Positions 21,958-34,056 of a stretch of 64,000 bases of DNA are shown here, piece after piece. Source of the stretch: Pseudeuparius sepicola (lineage: Eukaryota; Arthropoda; Insecta; Coleoptera; Anthribidae); contig OY987300.1 of the NCBI GenBank assembly GCA_963920635.1, positions 80,701,899 to 80,765,898 on the forward strand, in the 5' to 3' direction. The notes under the pieces are model-generated. The model was given only the letters and a program-made list of their open reading frames with translations, did no database searches and had not been told where the DNA came from. The position numbers and the translations under genes are program-made. How positions within the stretch are numbered: the first letter of the stretch is position 1; every line of letters starts with the position of its first letter.

Positions 21958-23522
21958 CAGGGTGGCCCACCACGAACTGCATCGATCTATATATGGAAAA
22001 CTAAAAGTAGGAAAATTCTGAAAATTTGGCACCTCACCAATGCCGATGGGCGCTGCTCAACTAAAGTATTTTGGTGAATCTGGCACTTCCGGTTATACCG
22101 GAAGTCGATATCAACTTTCTTATCTCAAATAGAACACACTGTATATTATTGCATTTTTGGATTCTAGGCATCATTTTGGAACAAAAACATACAACATGTC
22201 CTATGTCTAAATCCAACCGTTTTTGAGATATTTGCATTTTTCCGAAAAAAATTACAGGTTCAGACCTAAAGTAAATTAGCAATTTATACGAGGAAACCGC
22301 GAAATTTCAAAACGAATTTTTGGCATCGTGTAACAGAAGTCCTGACCTAGTGATCTCTGCTGAGAAATAAATCCGTTCTTATACACAAAATATAAATAAA
22401 AATTACATTCAAAATGTGCTTATATCTCGAAATTTTCAAATGGAAACCCCCATTTTTTTTAATGCGATCTTATTCATCACTAAAAATGATGACAACTTTG
22501 TGTAAGGTTTCTTATACCTAAATGCAGTAATTTTCGATTAATTTACGAAAAACCCACTTTTCGCTCATAAAATGCGGGAAAATCATATTAGCCGTGGACG
22601 TTGAAAAGAAAATCGCGGCTGAGGAAATGTCACTTGGTTTATAAATTATTGTCAACAATAATACCGGCGGGCTTAAATTACACAAACGAAGATTATTTAA
22701 ATTTGTTTATTATCTACGGAGAACGCAACAAAGTAGGTAATATCAAGAACGTGCGATACATAATCTTCGTTTGTGTAATTTAAGCGCGCCGGCATTATTG
22801 TTGACAATAATTTATAAACCAAGTGACATTTCCTTTTCAGCGATTGTCTTTTTAACGTCCAAGGCTAATATGATTTTCAAAGCGTTAAGCAAATCCCGCA
22901 TTTTATGCGCGAAAAGTGGGTTTTTCGTAAATTAATCGAAAATTACTGCATTTAGGTAGGAAACCTTACACAAAGTTGTCATCGTTTTTAGTGGTGAATA
23001 ATATCGCATTAAAAACAATGGGGGTTTCCATTTGAAAATTTCGAGATTTAAGCACATTTTGAATGTAATTTTTATTCATATTTTGTGAACACCCTGTATA
23101 AGAACGGACTTATTTGTCAGCAGAGATCACTAGGTCAGGGCTTCTGTTACACGATGCCAAAAATTCGTTTTGAAATTTCGCGGTTTCCTCGTAGAAATTG
23201 CTAATTGACTTTAGGTCTGTACCTGTAATTTTTTTCGGAAAAATGCAAATATCTCACAAGCGGTTGGATTTAGACATAGGACATGTTGCATGTTTTTGTT
23301 CCAAAATGATGCCTAAAATCCAAAAATGCAATAATATACAGGGTGTACCATTTGAGATAAGAAAGTTGATGTCGACTTCCGGTATAACCGAAAGTGCCAG
23401 ATTCACCAAAATATTTTAGTTGAGCAGCGCCCGTCGGCATTGGTGAGGTGCCAAATTTTCAGAATTTTCCTACTTATCGTTTTCCATATATAGATCGATG
23501 CAGTTCGTGGTGGGCCACCCTG
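21958..23522. mobile_element. long-inverted-repeat Tc1/mariner-like relic, family M1, copy 1
   Basis: Starts CAGGGTGGCCCACCACGAAC and ends with its complement, flanked by TA. The arms run nearly to the centre (about 22740), each about 750 bp. The centre still codes for an LNYTNEDYLNLFIIYGE stretch on the plus strand (about 22670-22725), the helix-turn-helix N-terminus seen in mariner-type transposases. Copy 2 is at 44131-45774. Confidence 0.8.
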
Positions 23523-24794
23523 TATTAACATCATTTAGAAAGTTTACTTCACTCGACTTTAATACCTTAAAATTCCTTTGCCACTTTATTATAATTTAAA
23601 TAATTCAAAATGCAGTTCTATTATATTTTTTATTATTATTTGATTCTACTCGTAATACACCCGAGACTACTATTGATTTACCTCTTAAACAAGTTTATAT
23701 CCACGTATTGATGTAATCCGACCAAAATCGCGAAGTTGTTAAAAATAAAACTCCATTATGTATTCAAAGTTTCGCAGGAATATTCGATTCCATCTATGGC
23801 GGTAACGCGATTTTCTGGTGACATTTCTCTGTCCGCAATCAGCAGCTTTTCAATAGAAATATCGGGCAGTCAGATAAGAGACGAAAAGGTCGCTCCCCTT
23901 TGCCTCCGAATCTGCGAGAAGACTTAACGAATTCCCTCCTACTTTTACCGAACGGCAGGATTGAATGCAACCGAATACGTTTATGTCTTTTCGATGATTT
24001 TTTTTAAATTTAAACATGTTATAGACATTACTTAAAGAGTTACCTAATGGCGGCTAGAATAATTTAGTTCCGCCGCTATATTCTATATTTTACTTCCTTA
24101 TTCCAAAGTCTAGAGAATACTATGAGTCGGATCACTCCTTTGAAGTCGTCGAAAAGCCGCCGATTTTTTGCGACCGGTCGTAAATTAATGTCAGCTCGCC
24201 ACTGCGTTCTTTACGAGGGTCGACTATCCAAAACACCGTAAAGCTGGTTGCACCAAGTTATACGGGGGCACCTCTATATTCACTTTCCATTATGCACAAT
24301 AGGAGTAATAGGTATACCTCGATTACTGTAAGAAGTCCCGATTTTGTCAGATGACATTCTCCATAAAATCCCTAGGAATTTTTTGTTAACTATGGGTATA
24401 GCATTGGTATATGTGTCTCAACCAGTTAATGACGTCACTCATTGATTTATGATGTGAAAAGTTACCCAAGTGATACGAAAAAAGGAGCATAATAAAAACC
24501 CTATTGCAATCATGATTATGCCGCTACAAATAAAAATAACTATGACTACAACCCATTTTAATAATAATTTCAAACGTCATGGAAACACTTTCGTTTTGGT
24601 ATTTTGTATTAATCAGCTGCTTTTGGCAGCGTTTAGGGGCGGACTCGGGCAAATTTAGCTTCGGTGTGTCAAAGTGACAGTGAAGGTTTTCCAGATCGTT
24701 CAAACTGGTTCAAACATTCGGTAATGAAAATATTCGCGGATTTTCTACGTTTTGTGAGTTTTACCGTCATTTGTGTTGTTCTTGTTCGTGTTAA
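23523..24794. other. intergenic, no gene seen
   Basis: No repeat pair or coding exon recognised. Somewhat higher GC near 23900 and 24150-24240. Confidence 0.4.
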
Positions 24795-25736
24795 TTTTCA
24801 TTTTTTTTCTCGCCTCCCTGGACAAAGGTATATTATGACGATCAACTTTTATTTTTCTTATGGGCGCCATATTGGATTTTTGCATTTATGAAAAGAGGAT
24901 TTTTCCTGGTTAAAATAATATGTCGCACATTATGCTTTACTCTCTTTTTCTTGCCGTAATAGTAAATTAATCGTTTTTGCATAGAGTGCCTTGGAAATGT
25001 AAGCCCCATAATGTTTGATGTTTTCGCATAGAGTGCCTTGAAAACATAAGCCTAGTTACCCATTGTTGCGAAGTGTGCTTTGGAATATTGTTTGACGGTT
25101 CAGTAAAAATTCAGTTAATGCTAAATTTATTGATTAAATAAATCATAAACGTACCGCGAGGACAAGAGTATGATGATCTGAGACCTTGTTATTTATTTGC
25201 CATTTGCGCACAAGAGTCAAACTGGAAACACAAAGAACAACAAAAACCTAGACGAGGAGACAATCCTATTTAACAATAAATGTTCAATTTGTCCTCCTTG
25301 TTCCTCAAGGCACAATGCAACACTTTTCTTTAAATTGTTTATGGCTCGCCCAATATCCCTTCGACGTCATTTATATTTGAGGAATAATACATTTGAATCA
25401 TGTCACGCTTTTCTTCATGTGAAAATGACATTTTTTCGGTAAAATAAAGTATCCGTGACACTTAAAATTGTACTAAACTATCAAACGTTATGGGGCTTAT
25501 GTTTCCAAGGCACTCTATGCAAAAACGTCAAACATTATGTAGCTTACGTTTCCAAGGCACTATATGCAAAAACGATTAATTTGATATTACGGCAAGAAAA
25601 CCAAAGTAAAACATAATGTGTGACATATAAAATCCTCTTTTCAAAAATGCAGAAATCCAATATGGCGCCCAAAAGAAAAAAAAAGTTGATTGTCATATCT
25701 TTGTCCAGGAAGGCGAGAAAAAAAAAAGCGAGATCA
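24795..25736. mobile_element. internally deleted mariner-like element with long inverted repeats, family M2
   Basis: Outer arms (TCTCGCCTCCCTGGACAAAG and its near complement) of about 270 bp each, containing GCATAGAGTGCCTTGGAA repeated twice per arm. Between the arms lies a fused N- and C-terminal transposase remnant on the minus strand (25276-25431), so the element is a deletion derivative of an autonomous mariner-type transposon. Confidence 0.75.
25276..25431 (-). pseudogene. fused N-/C-terminal fragments of a mariner-type transposase (M2)
   Basis: From the ATG at 25431: MSFSHEEKRDMIQMYYSS, the usual start of this transposase group. It reads to about 25343, where a deletion junction shifts the frame into KKSVALCLEEQGGQIEHLLL, the typical C-terminus (C-x-E-x-x-G-G-x-x-E-H-L-L). 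The whole catalytic domain is missing. Confidence 0.7.
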
Positions 25737-26069
25737 TATTTAGATTCCTTGTAAAAAAGTGCCTTAATAATGTTTAACTGTTTTGAATTTCCCATGGCAA
25801 TTTTGATTTTATATCGTTGAAACCAGAAAGATGCGTAGATTATCGAGAAATATACAGGTTCTATCTAAAAAAACATAAGTTTGGTCTATATCTCCAAAAC
25901 ATTTTTTCCCCAAAATTAAAAACAAAAAGTTAAGGGGGTTAGAATGTTTTGTGAATAACCGTGTAGGTATTGTTTATATTAATTATGAAAAATAGGTAAT
26001 TTCTACCTATTCTAAAAATGTAGCTTCATTAAGAAATACTTGAAGATACGCCACTGATTGATAAATATA
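25737..26069. other. short intergenic spacer
   Basis: AT-rich. A hAT-like end, TACGCCACTG, lies at about 26047 just before the next element. No gene. Confidence 0.4.
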
Positions 26070-27298
26070 CAGGGTGTAACTAAACTGATGGTCAAAAATG
26101 AAACCACGTATTCTTGGAGTCAAAATAAGGGCACTTCTTCATATATTTTTTTCTCCTACGTGCCATAGTTTTTTTTATACAGAGCGTAGAAGTTTGGAGA
26201 AAAATACACATATTTCTTAGTATTTCTGGAAGTATACGAGATATTTTCTTCAAACTTGGCGTGTCACATGAGCAGATGAGCCGTCAAACTTAAGGTTGAC
26301 ATGAAGCTTCTGAGGCTCCCAGTTGCGGAGATACAGGGTGTTAGTAAAATTAATTAGTTCAGAAAAATATGAATACCCTGTATAATCGCATTTTTTCAAT
26401 TTGTTTTGAGTGGCGAATAGAATGGTTAACAAAAAGTATCTCTTAGTATTTTTTCATATTCGCAGCCGTTTCTTAATTATTTTTAAAGAACGGCAACGCT
26501 GCAATGAACAATAGTCACTTTAAGAATAAATCTAGAAATCTGTGGATGTCAATTAAACTTTATTTAACAAAATACAAAAGCAAAAACAGTAATAAAAGAA
26601 ACGTATTGATATTAGAAAATTAAATTATTAAATGTTCGACGTCTCTTTCAATACACGCAACTATGCGTTTCCTCATGTTTATTATTGCCATTCGCAAGTC
26701 CATAGCAAAAGTGCATAATAATATCAGTCAATTCTTCAAATGAAAATATAATTTTTCAAAATATTGATACTAAGGCGCAAAGTTGGCAGCCAAATGATTC
26801 AAATAATGCCAAGTTTAATTGACATCCACAGATTGTAAGATTTATTCTTAAAATGACTTTTTTATTGCAGCATTGCCGTTCTTTGAAAATAATTAAAAAA
26901 CGGCTGAGAATATGACACAATACTAAGAGATACTTTTTGTTAACCATTGAATTTACCAATCAAAACAAATTTTAAAAATGCGATTATACAGGGTATTCAT
27001 ATTTTTCTGAACTAATTAATTTTAATAACACCCTGTATCTCCGCAACTGTTGGCCTCACAAGCTTCATATTAACCTTAAATTTGACAACTCATCCGCTCA
27101 TGTGACACGCCAAGTTTGAAGAAAATATCTCGTATACTTCTAGAGATACTAAGAAATATGTTTATTTTTCTCTAAATTTCTACGCTCTGTATAAAAAAAA
27201 CTATGGCCCGTGGAGAAAAAAATATATGAAGAAGTGCCCTTATTTTGACTCCAAGGATACGTGGTTTCATTTTTGACCATCAGTTTAGTTACACGCTG
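26070..27298. mobile_element. mariner-like relic with long inverted repeats, family M3, copy 1
   Basis: Begins CAGGGTGTAACTAAACTGAT and ends with its complement (one mismatch), TA-flanked, with inverted repeats of about 480 bp. The central transposase end is damaged: ACGTCGAAC replaces the longer GACGGCGGTCATTTCGAAC of copy 2. Confidence 0.8.
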
Positions 27299-28359
27299 TA
27301 TATACCTCCACACACTAGACCGAACTTCAAACGCAGGAATGCCCTAATTACATTGGAGACAAATCCAAATAACTTAAAGTTACGTAGGTATACCTATGTT
27401 TGAAGGAAGCCTGACAAGGATCCTAAATTGGGTATTGATTATTCGAACTCCAAGCAAGCTCTTATATAAACACTTGGGGTTGCGAACCGTTCTTATATTT
27501 CCCAGAATGTCCTGGATTTTGGACGTTTAAGAAAATATTACTCTCATTTTCGTAACTATTGTCAATAACTACATAATAACAACTCAATAATAATATTCAC
27601 CCAACCATTTTGCGGTAATACAAAAAGCTACAAACGTTATTTAGACATGCCAGAGCCAGTCCACGAATGGAATTTTCATTACATACGCAACCGCAGCATA
27701 ACAACTACTTTATTAAATTTCGGAACATAATTCCATAGCCAATATTTGGTTAAATTTCTGTCTCGCGCAGAATCGAAAGTCGAAACAACGTTAATATGAA
27801 TTTATCAAAGCGAAAGTTGGCGAAGGGTAGTTCCTTATAGTTGAGGGTTGTGCTTAAGTTTTGGAATAAGACGGCTGTTTGCAGTTTTGGAGTTTATTAA
27901 AGTTCAAAAGGAAAGTCTGAATGTTAGGGAGATATTGCTGCTGCCGATATTCTGTGCAAAGATTAGCTGGTTTTGTTTGAATTAGACGTTTTAGTTGCTT
28001 AACTTCATGTTTAACATTCAAGATGAGGATGAAACTACTTAGTCCACACAGGTTTTTAAGAGAGATACCAAAAATTTATTAATGAAGTGTAAAATAATAT
28101 ACAAAATTCTTCAAAATTTTCTCGAAGATTCTGTTTTAGCTTCACTTTGATATTCACAATAATTTATAATAAATGTTCTATTATAAGAGGCTTATTAAAT
28201 TCCATTTAAATATAAAATATTATTTTGCAGCTTTACTTCAAAAGGGTCCTCAAAGAAGATATAATGAGAGTTTTATAATGATTATTTCCCTCATACTGCT
28301 TGCATCCAATAAGGTAGCTCCTTCCATAAAAATCCAACCAATCATATGCCTCTGCTAGC
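27299..28359. other. intergenic, no gene seen
   Basis: AT-rich sequence with no repeat pair or exon recognised. Confidence 0.4.
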
Positions 28360-29409
28360 GATAATTGCACTAGTGCAAATTATCGTATGTAATATCACTA
28401 GTGCCGGAAATTGTATCGATAATTTTTTCGAAAGCGCTATTTTGCCTAGAAAGATCACGAGTATAAATTGGGCTTTTATTTTCTGATTTTATCTCTGAAA
28501 ATAAAAGCCCAATTTGTACGAGTGGTTTTGCTAATGGGTAAAATAGGGCTTGAGAATAAAATTATCTAGAAAAATTTCCGGCACGAGTGGTATTTGTCGA
28601 GATTATTTCTCGAATACGATTTACTAATTTCTGTATTAATTTTTTCTATGTTTACATTTCCAACACGATTAATTTTGAACGAGTTTATTGACAGCTTCGA
28701 CTGTAGCGTTCGAGTAAACAAACATGACGCTTGGATATCCAAGGCAAATGCGATTATACCTACACCCTGTCAGCGTTGGTTTATTTTCTGAATGTGTCAT
28801 GTCATAAATTTAAACGGCTACAACCACGTACTTCTTAAAATTGGTGTTTTACACTGTTCTAAATTATGCAGCTTATAAATTTTGTTGCGGTATTATTGAG
28901 CATTGTATCAATGAATTTATATACCTTTTAAACTGCTAAATTGTTCTTATTAGACCTCGGTCTCCGTTTAAATTTATGACACACATTCAGAAAATAAACC
29001 AACTCTGACAGGGTGTAGGTATAATCGCATTTGCCTTGGATATCCAAGCGTCATGTTTGTTTACTCGAATGCTACAGTCGAAGCTGTCAATAAACTCGTT
29101 CAAAATGAGTCGTTTTGGAAATGTAAACATAAAAAAAAATAATACAAAAATTATTAAATCGTATTCGTGAAATAATCTCGACAAATAGGTACCACTCGTG
29201 CCGGAAATTTTTCTAAATAATTTTATTCTCAAGCGCTATTTTGCCCATTAGCAAAACCACTCGTACAAATTGGGCTTTTATTTTCTGATAAAATCCTGAG
29301 AGCGAAGCTCGAGGGAATTTATACTCGTGATCTTTCTAGGCAAAATAGCGATTTCGAAAAAATTATCGATACAATTTCCGGCACTTGTGATATTACATAC
29401 GATTATTAT
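28360..29409. mobile_element. fold-back element, right end disrupted by the THAP element
   Basis: Left arm 28360-28840 (begins with a CGATAATTGCACTAGTGCAA hairpin), right arm about 28960-29409, its imperfect complement. Sub-hairpins AAATTGGGCTTTTATTTTC and TCCGGCACGAGTGG. Each arm carries a similar open stretch (NEFIDSFDCSVRVNKHDAWI), kept because the arms are copies. The right arm stops at 29409 where the next element begins. Confidence 0.7.
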
Positions 29410-30142
29410 CTTAGACAAGGAAAGAGAGAGGACGCCTAACAGAGCCCGCGGCCGTGTTACCGACTGCCACATCGCATGAAAGGCCAGTGGCGTAGCAGAA
29501 AACGCGTTCTTAGCCAATATCACAAAAATGTTGAAAATGAAAAGATAGTTAATTTTGACTTACATGTAATTCGAAATATTGGTATTTATTTTCAGATAAT
29601 TTCCCAAATATAAAGCCAGTGTCAAGTGCTGAAATATATTGATTTGCGGCGATTGCGAATCAATCAAAATAAAATAAATAATGCACGCCCATGGAAACCA
29701 GCCCATATTTTATGAAACAATCATAATCAATTATTAAGAAATTTTCAATAAAAACGATGTTAAAAAATAATTATATTGGCCCTGTTTACAAAGAAAACAA
29801 TGCACTTTATCATACTAAAAGGTAGAAGGAATTTGAAGAAGTTATATTGAGAAAAAATAAAGTTTTAGGACATCTTTCAAAGGTAGCTTGTTAAATATTT
29901 ACCTGTGAAACGAAATCCCGGGCTCTTGCTTTTCACTTCTGCTTTTGCAACCAAACGCTGAAAAATTCACCATCCTAAGAGTATATTTTCCCCTTAATCA
30001 CTGTTACTTTTAATTCACAAATTCACGAAATTAACTCGCTTTGTCTGCCACATATAAAATGGCCGCAGTTCAAAACGACGTAACACAATCTATAACCGGC
30101 AGGGTAGGCAAGCGCGGTGTCCTCTCTCTTTCCTTGTCTAAG
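29410..30142 (-). mobile_element. THAP-type TIR element, copy 1
   Basis: Terminal inverted repeats CTTAGACAAGGAAAGAGAGA and its complement. A homologous copy is at 48129-48762 in the opposite orientation. On the minus strand it encodes a first exon with the start of a THAP zinc finger (29903-29973) followed by a splice donor. THAP domains head P-element-type and some other DNA transposases, so this is an internally deleted element of that sort. No clear target duplication could be read. Confidence 0.75.
29903..29973 (-). pseudogene. first exon of a THAP-domain transposon protein
   Basis: ATG at 29973; MVNFSAFGCKSRSEKQEPGI then SFH plus two bases, ending at CAG|GTAAAT. THAP domains start M-x-x-C-x-A-x-x-C with F-H-R/K-F-P following; here the first Cys is Phe, so the zinc site is broken. 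The second copy (48279) has the Cys but lost the rest of the exon. Confidence 0.65.
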
Positions 30143-31184
30143 AAAGTTATAATTATTGTAACATGTTTCTGTTAGTGACCGATACACAAAAATGATGTAT
30201 TGTGAGTTGCCTACATGTAGGATGTTTTTTGTTCAAATGTTGAACTATTCAGTCAGTCAAGTTCTTTGTTGTATTTTCTAATATTGTCTTGTTTCTAATA
30301 AACACCACTTCAATTATCTGTAATTATTGAAGTGCCTTACACATTACATAAACCGCTATACCAATTAGCAGGCCACCGCACAAAGCAACAAAGCGTTGGG
30401 TGAAGATTTTTCAGTCAACGAACAAAGGCTTTATTAAATTTCAAAACAATAACTTAAACATAATTTCGCAGCTAATATTGGGATAAACTTCTCTCTGCCT
30501 GGCGCGGATCGAACTTCGACAAAATGAGGTTAGGTAATATTAATTTTGCTCCGGAGCGCAAGGCAAAAGTTAGGGAATCGCCGAGGAGTGGGCGGGTAAT
30601 TCGTTACATGGGATTACGTTTGAGTTCACAGCAGAACTTATATTTCTTGCTATTATAGTTCAAAATGCCAATAATTTATCTTTTCGTGCTACATTTTGGA
30701 AAAGACGATCTTCAGCCATTTCAAGGTTTTTGGTTTTATTAGTTTTGATTTTGTGGTTTACTTTTTAGGTATTCGCAGTAAGAAATAGACTTCCTATCTC
30801 TGACTAAAAATCCATAGATCCTATCTCCCTACAGTAGAATTGTTTGTTATGAAGAATAACAAAAAACCTAACCTCAAGTTCTTATTGATAAACAGCAATT
30901 TTCAGAGGTAATATAACAAGTGGTGTGTCTATTATAGATAATACCTTTCCTTAATTTTACGAATTATTTTCCAAAAGCTCAAAATACCACGACTGCGCAG
31001 CACGAGTGGTATTAGATATTTTCTTAGCATTGGGATTATAATGAGTGATAAATTAACGAAAGGTATTATTTATTATTAGGCATATCACGAGTTGTATTTA
31101 AAAAGAGAATTTAACAACAGCAAATAGTTTAAATTATTGAGTGTGTATGTAGCCATAATTCGAAATGTAACAGATTTCTGTCAT
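30143..31184. other. intergenic, no gene seen
   Basis: Starts with the sequence displaced by the THAP element. No other repeat or coding region recognised. Confidence 0.4.
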
Positions 31185-31420
31185 TTCACTTTGAGAAAGG
31201 AGGAAGACATGATCTTTGAGAAAGGAGGAAGATTTATTCTCCAAAAGCTCAGAAAACACATTTGTTGAAGATATTTTTTGAGTTACAAGTTCAAAGTTTA
31301 ATTCAGGAATGTATTAATTTTCTAGGCAACTTGAAAAAGTTGTCTTTTAACCAGCTTGGTGGCGAAAAATCCCAATTAAAATTCAATGGATCTGTTGTGC
31401 CACAAATAAATTTTAGAAAA
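31185..31420. repeat. fragment of the fold-back found at 61049-62108
   Basis: Matches 61405-61640 (GATCTTTGAGAAAGGAGGAA, then TGAGTTACAAG and GTTGTCTTT segments). Only the central-right part of that element is present. Confidence 0.65.
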
Positions 31421-31426
31421 TATTAA

Positions 31427-31740
31427 GAACTTTCATACTTATATTGGCATAATCTGTTCAGAAACGTGAAAAAATTAAGTATTAAAATAAAAGTTCACGT
31501 AACAATAGGGGTCCAAGTTAACGGTATGCCTGTGGTTTTCTGGCAAATTTTCTATTTTGAACTTCATTTTAAAACGCATGACAGCCTGATTAAAATCATA
31601 TCAAAACCCATATTTTCGAATAAAAGAAAACTCACTTTTCCATATGAGGAACCCAGGATGACTCTCTGATTTAGGTATATCTTATCATTGTGAGAATATA
31701 CGCAACATAATGCCTTTTGAAAGGCATAGTGAGTAAAATA
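31427..31740 (+). repeat. dispersed repeat R, copy 1
   Basis: Diverged inverted partner of 46205-46545 (shared GGATGACTCTCTGA, CATTGTGAGAATAT, AACGGTATGCC). Non-coding. Family unknown. Confidence 0.6.
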
Positions 31741-32303
31741 AAAATACGTACAAAAATCTGTCAATATCTTCATGTCTATAGGTAGAAGCAGCGACGCGAA
31801 ACTTGCCTCAGTTTTAATAAGTTTCACAACGATCGATGTTTTGATCAGAAAGAAGAAAGAACACGAATAATAATTATAAGTTAATAATATCAATGTTTCC
31901 CTGGCGTCGAATGAGAGCGGCCTAACAGACCAAATTTGACAGGCACCTCGCTATCCGCAGGGTGAGACCACGCCTTTTTTTATTTTTTTATTATCGCTGC
32001 ATTCTGCCTCTTATACCTATTTATCGCTGATTATAATTTTTAGTAATCGAACAAAAGGAAGATTATTACACACAATTTACTTCGTAGGGTATATTTAGAG
32101 TTTAATTCAAAGTACCTGTAATCTGAAATTGTCGATAGCGGGAAAAATTTAATACATTGCACGATGCGTAAGCTCTTCTTTGGCCTCAGAGGTACTTTAA
32201 CGACTGCGTTTAAACAACCTCCTCGGCCGAAAAAGCGCACTTACGCATCTAGCAATGTAAATAACTAAAAAAAACATTGAGAAATTTAAAATGGCACTCG
32301 TCG
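31741..32303. other. flank of the large palindrome, no gene seen
   Basis: No repeat pair within the window and no coding exon recognised. Confidence 0.4.
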
Positions 32304-32379
32304 ACAGTTTCTTGCTTACAGTTTGTAAATAGTTGATAATATAGGAAAAAGTTACACTTTAAAAGTTCCCATCCGAAAC

Positions 32380-32908
32380 AAGCTTCATTTTAATTTCTGA
32401 CCACGTAAAAGCCTTCTTTCGCCAAGGTAAATTTCCGCACGGAGCGCACCCAACTCTGCCGCCCGTAATACAAAAACCCGCCATCCCCCTGTCTCCGGAT
32501 AACGTTTCCGAGCTCGTTAAAGAAACTGACGCCGCTCCGGCGCGACACAAAGGGCCCGGAAATTAATTACGGCCTCCCTTCGAGTGTCTCTCACCTGGCG
32601 CGGGCCGCTCGGCGAGGCGCCGCCAGCGACGGGCGGGCCGGCGGGTGATTTATCGCCTTCGCGCCCACCAATTGGCGGCAATCCGGGGCTCCGGCCGCTT
32701 CCCCCTAAGTCGGGGGACCCCCATCGACGCGTCCGGGACGAGGGGGCGACAGTCGCGACGGCGGACGATTGCCGGGGTTCGGGTTCGCGGGGCTCCTCTT
32801 CGAGGCAGCGTCGGGGATAAGTTCGAGAGTCGATTGGTGAAGTTAGAGACGCGCGCGGCTGTTGTTGCGCGGATCTAGCGGCATTTACGCGGAAAAAGGA
32901 TCGGAGGA
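32380..32908. other. CpG-rich island, outer part of left arm
   Basis: GC- and CpG-rich sequence (CGGCGAGGCGCCGCCAGCGA and similar) unlike the AT-rich surroundings, with several non-conserved overlapping open frames typical of GC-rich DNA. Matches 41840-42330. It may be the promoter or regulatory region of a gene not otherwise seen here. Confidence 0.5.
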
Positions 32909-33174
32909 ACCCTACGCACGGGCGTTGCCAAGGGGGGGGTTTCGGGGGTTCAAACCCCCCCCCCCGAAATAAGCAAAATATTACCTAATATTATACCGAA
33001 AAAATACGAGGAGTGAAGAGTTAAATTATTATTACGTTTGAATATATGTAGTAATAGTAGCGCCTAGCGCCATCTTTTGACGAGAGGCAGACGCAGTTGC
33101 AGCCGAACTATTTTGTATTGTAGGGACACTTTGCGTTGTTTCTCGATTATTCGCCACGCCCCTCGGTCGAAATG

Positions 33175-33233
33175 AGCGGAACTTTGTGGAAGTTCGTGGA
33201 AGTTTCTAGACGGCTACTGGGCTGCTATATAAG
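33175..33233 (+). promoter_or_regulatory. hAT-borne promoter with heat-shock-element-like repeats and TATA box
   Basis: TATATAAG at 33226-33233, preceded at 33179-33210 by GGAACTTTGTGGAAGTTCGTGGAAGTTTCTAGA-type alternating GAA/TTC pentamers (part fits GAAnnTTCnnGA). The coding ATG of the hAT remnant follows about 190 bp downstream. The same block is in the right arm (about 41515-41575, minus strand). Heat inducibility is an inference from the motif. Confidence 0.45.
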
Positions 33234-33421
33234 CGGCGCCGCGGCGCGTGACCGCGCTTACGGCAGTATTGTTCCATGCTAAATCGAAGCGAATAAAAGT
33301 GAAAAGTGGTGAACGAATAGTGACGAGAATTAAGTGTACTGTGTAAGTGAGTAATTTTAGTGCGCTGTTATTCGATGACCTTGTTAAGGATAGATACGTG
33401 AATCATTATTACTGTCGAAAA

Positions 33422-33854
33422 ATGGAGGGGAAAAAAAGGAAGGGTGATAAACTTAAAGGTATGGACTACTGGAAAAAGTGGTGTAGTCAAGGTCAAGGGG
33501 TTTCTAATAAAGAAACAAATTTGGATTTAGCTATCAAAGCTTCAGCTACCTTGCATGCTGATAAGAAGACTGCCTACCCCGAAATCTAGTTTGGAATGCC
33601 TAGATATGTGCGATAAAAACCTTTATCCTACTATTTACACATTACTACAAATCTTGGCTACCATTCCTGTATCCACTGCTACCCCAGAAAGGTCTTTCTC
33701 GAGCATAAGGAGACTGAAAAACTATTTACGAAACACTACAAGTGAAAACAGACTTAATGGTTTGGCTCTAATGAACATTCACTATGGAACAGAAATTCAT
33801 GCAGATGAAGTAGTGGATATATTTAAAAGAAAAAGCCGAAGATTTATTCTTTAA
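33422..33854 (+). pseudogene. internally deleted hAT transposase, left arm
   Basis: From the ATG at 33422: MEGKKRKGDKLKGMDYWKKW and about 35 more residues to a stop at 33589. The reading then continues in another frame with SSLECLDMCDKNLYPTIYTL, IPVSTATPERSFSSIRRLKN and YLRNTTSENRLNGLALMNIH to a stop at 33854. The second part is the hAT C-terminal dimerisation region (T-A-x-x-E-R-S-F-S-x-I/L-R-x-L-K-x-Y-L-R). The BED finger and RNase H-like catalytic core are missing and the two parts are out of frame. Confidence 0.8.
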
Positions 33855-34056
33855 TGGTTTTAGATTTAGCGCAGAGGAACGAAATTAATTTATCCATTTC
33901 ATTTAAAGTTAAGAACTTTATAAATATGTCGTAGTTTTTCGGATGAATACCTATATAGATATTAAATTTCATGTAAGTATATTTTTGTTGTTTTATTTAC
34001 TTCTCAAACTAACCCCCCCCCCAAAACTAAATCCTGGCTACGCCCGTGACCCTACG

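Larger units (their letters stand above)
32917..34048 (+). mobile_element. non-autonomous hAT element in left arm, perfect 8-bp target duplication
   Basis: Ends CACGGGCGTTGCCAAGGGGG at the left and the complement of CACGGGCGTAGCCAGG at the right. ACCCTACG on both sides (32909-32916 and 34049-34056). Subterminal G/C runs with a TTTCGGGGGTTCAAACCCCC hairpin, as in the hAT at 14443-15997. It keeps a promoter, a 5' coding part and the dimerisation domain; the catalytic middle is deleted. Confidence 0.9.

Noticed and set aside
22061..23419. open frames on both strands of the M1 element arms (e.g. MLIYFRSEPVIFFGKMQISQ)
   Set aside because: They are palindrome arms and appear in every copy with frameshifts; only the central HTH fragment resembles a protein.
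21958..27298. regularly spaced repeats considered as a CRISPR-like array or satellite
   Set aside because: The repetition comes from a few long palindromic transposons, not from short direct repeats with spacers.
32584..32878. overlapping open frames rich in Gly, Arg and Pro in the CpG-rich arms
   Set aside because: GC-rich DNA lacks stop codons by chance; several frames are open at once on both strands and none has a family signature.
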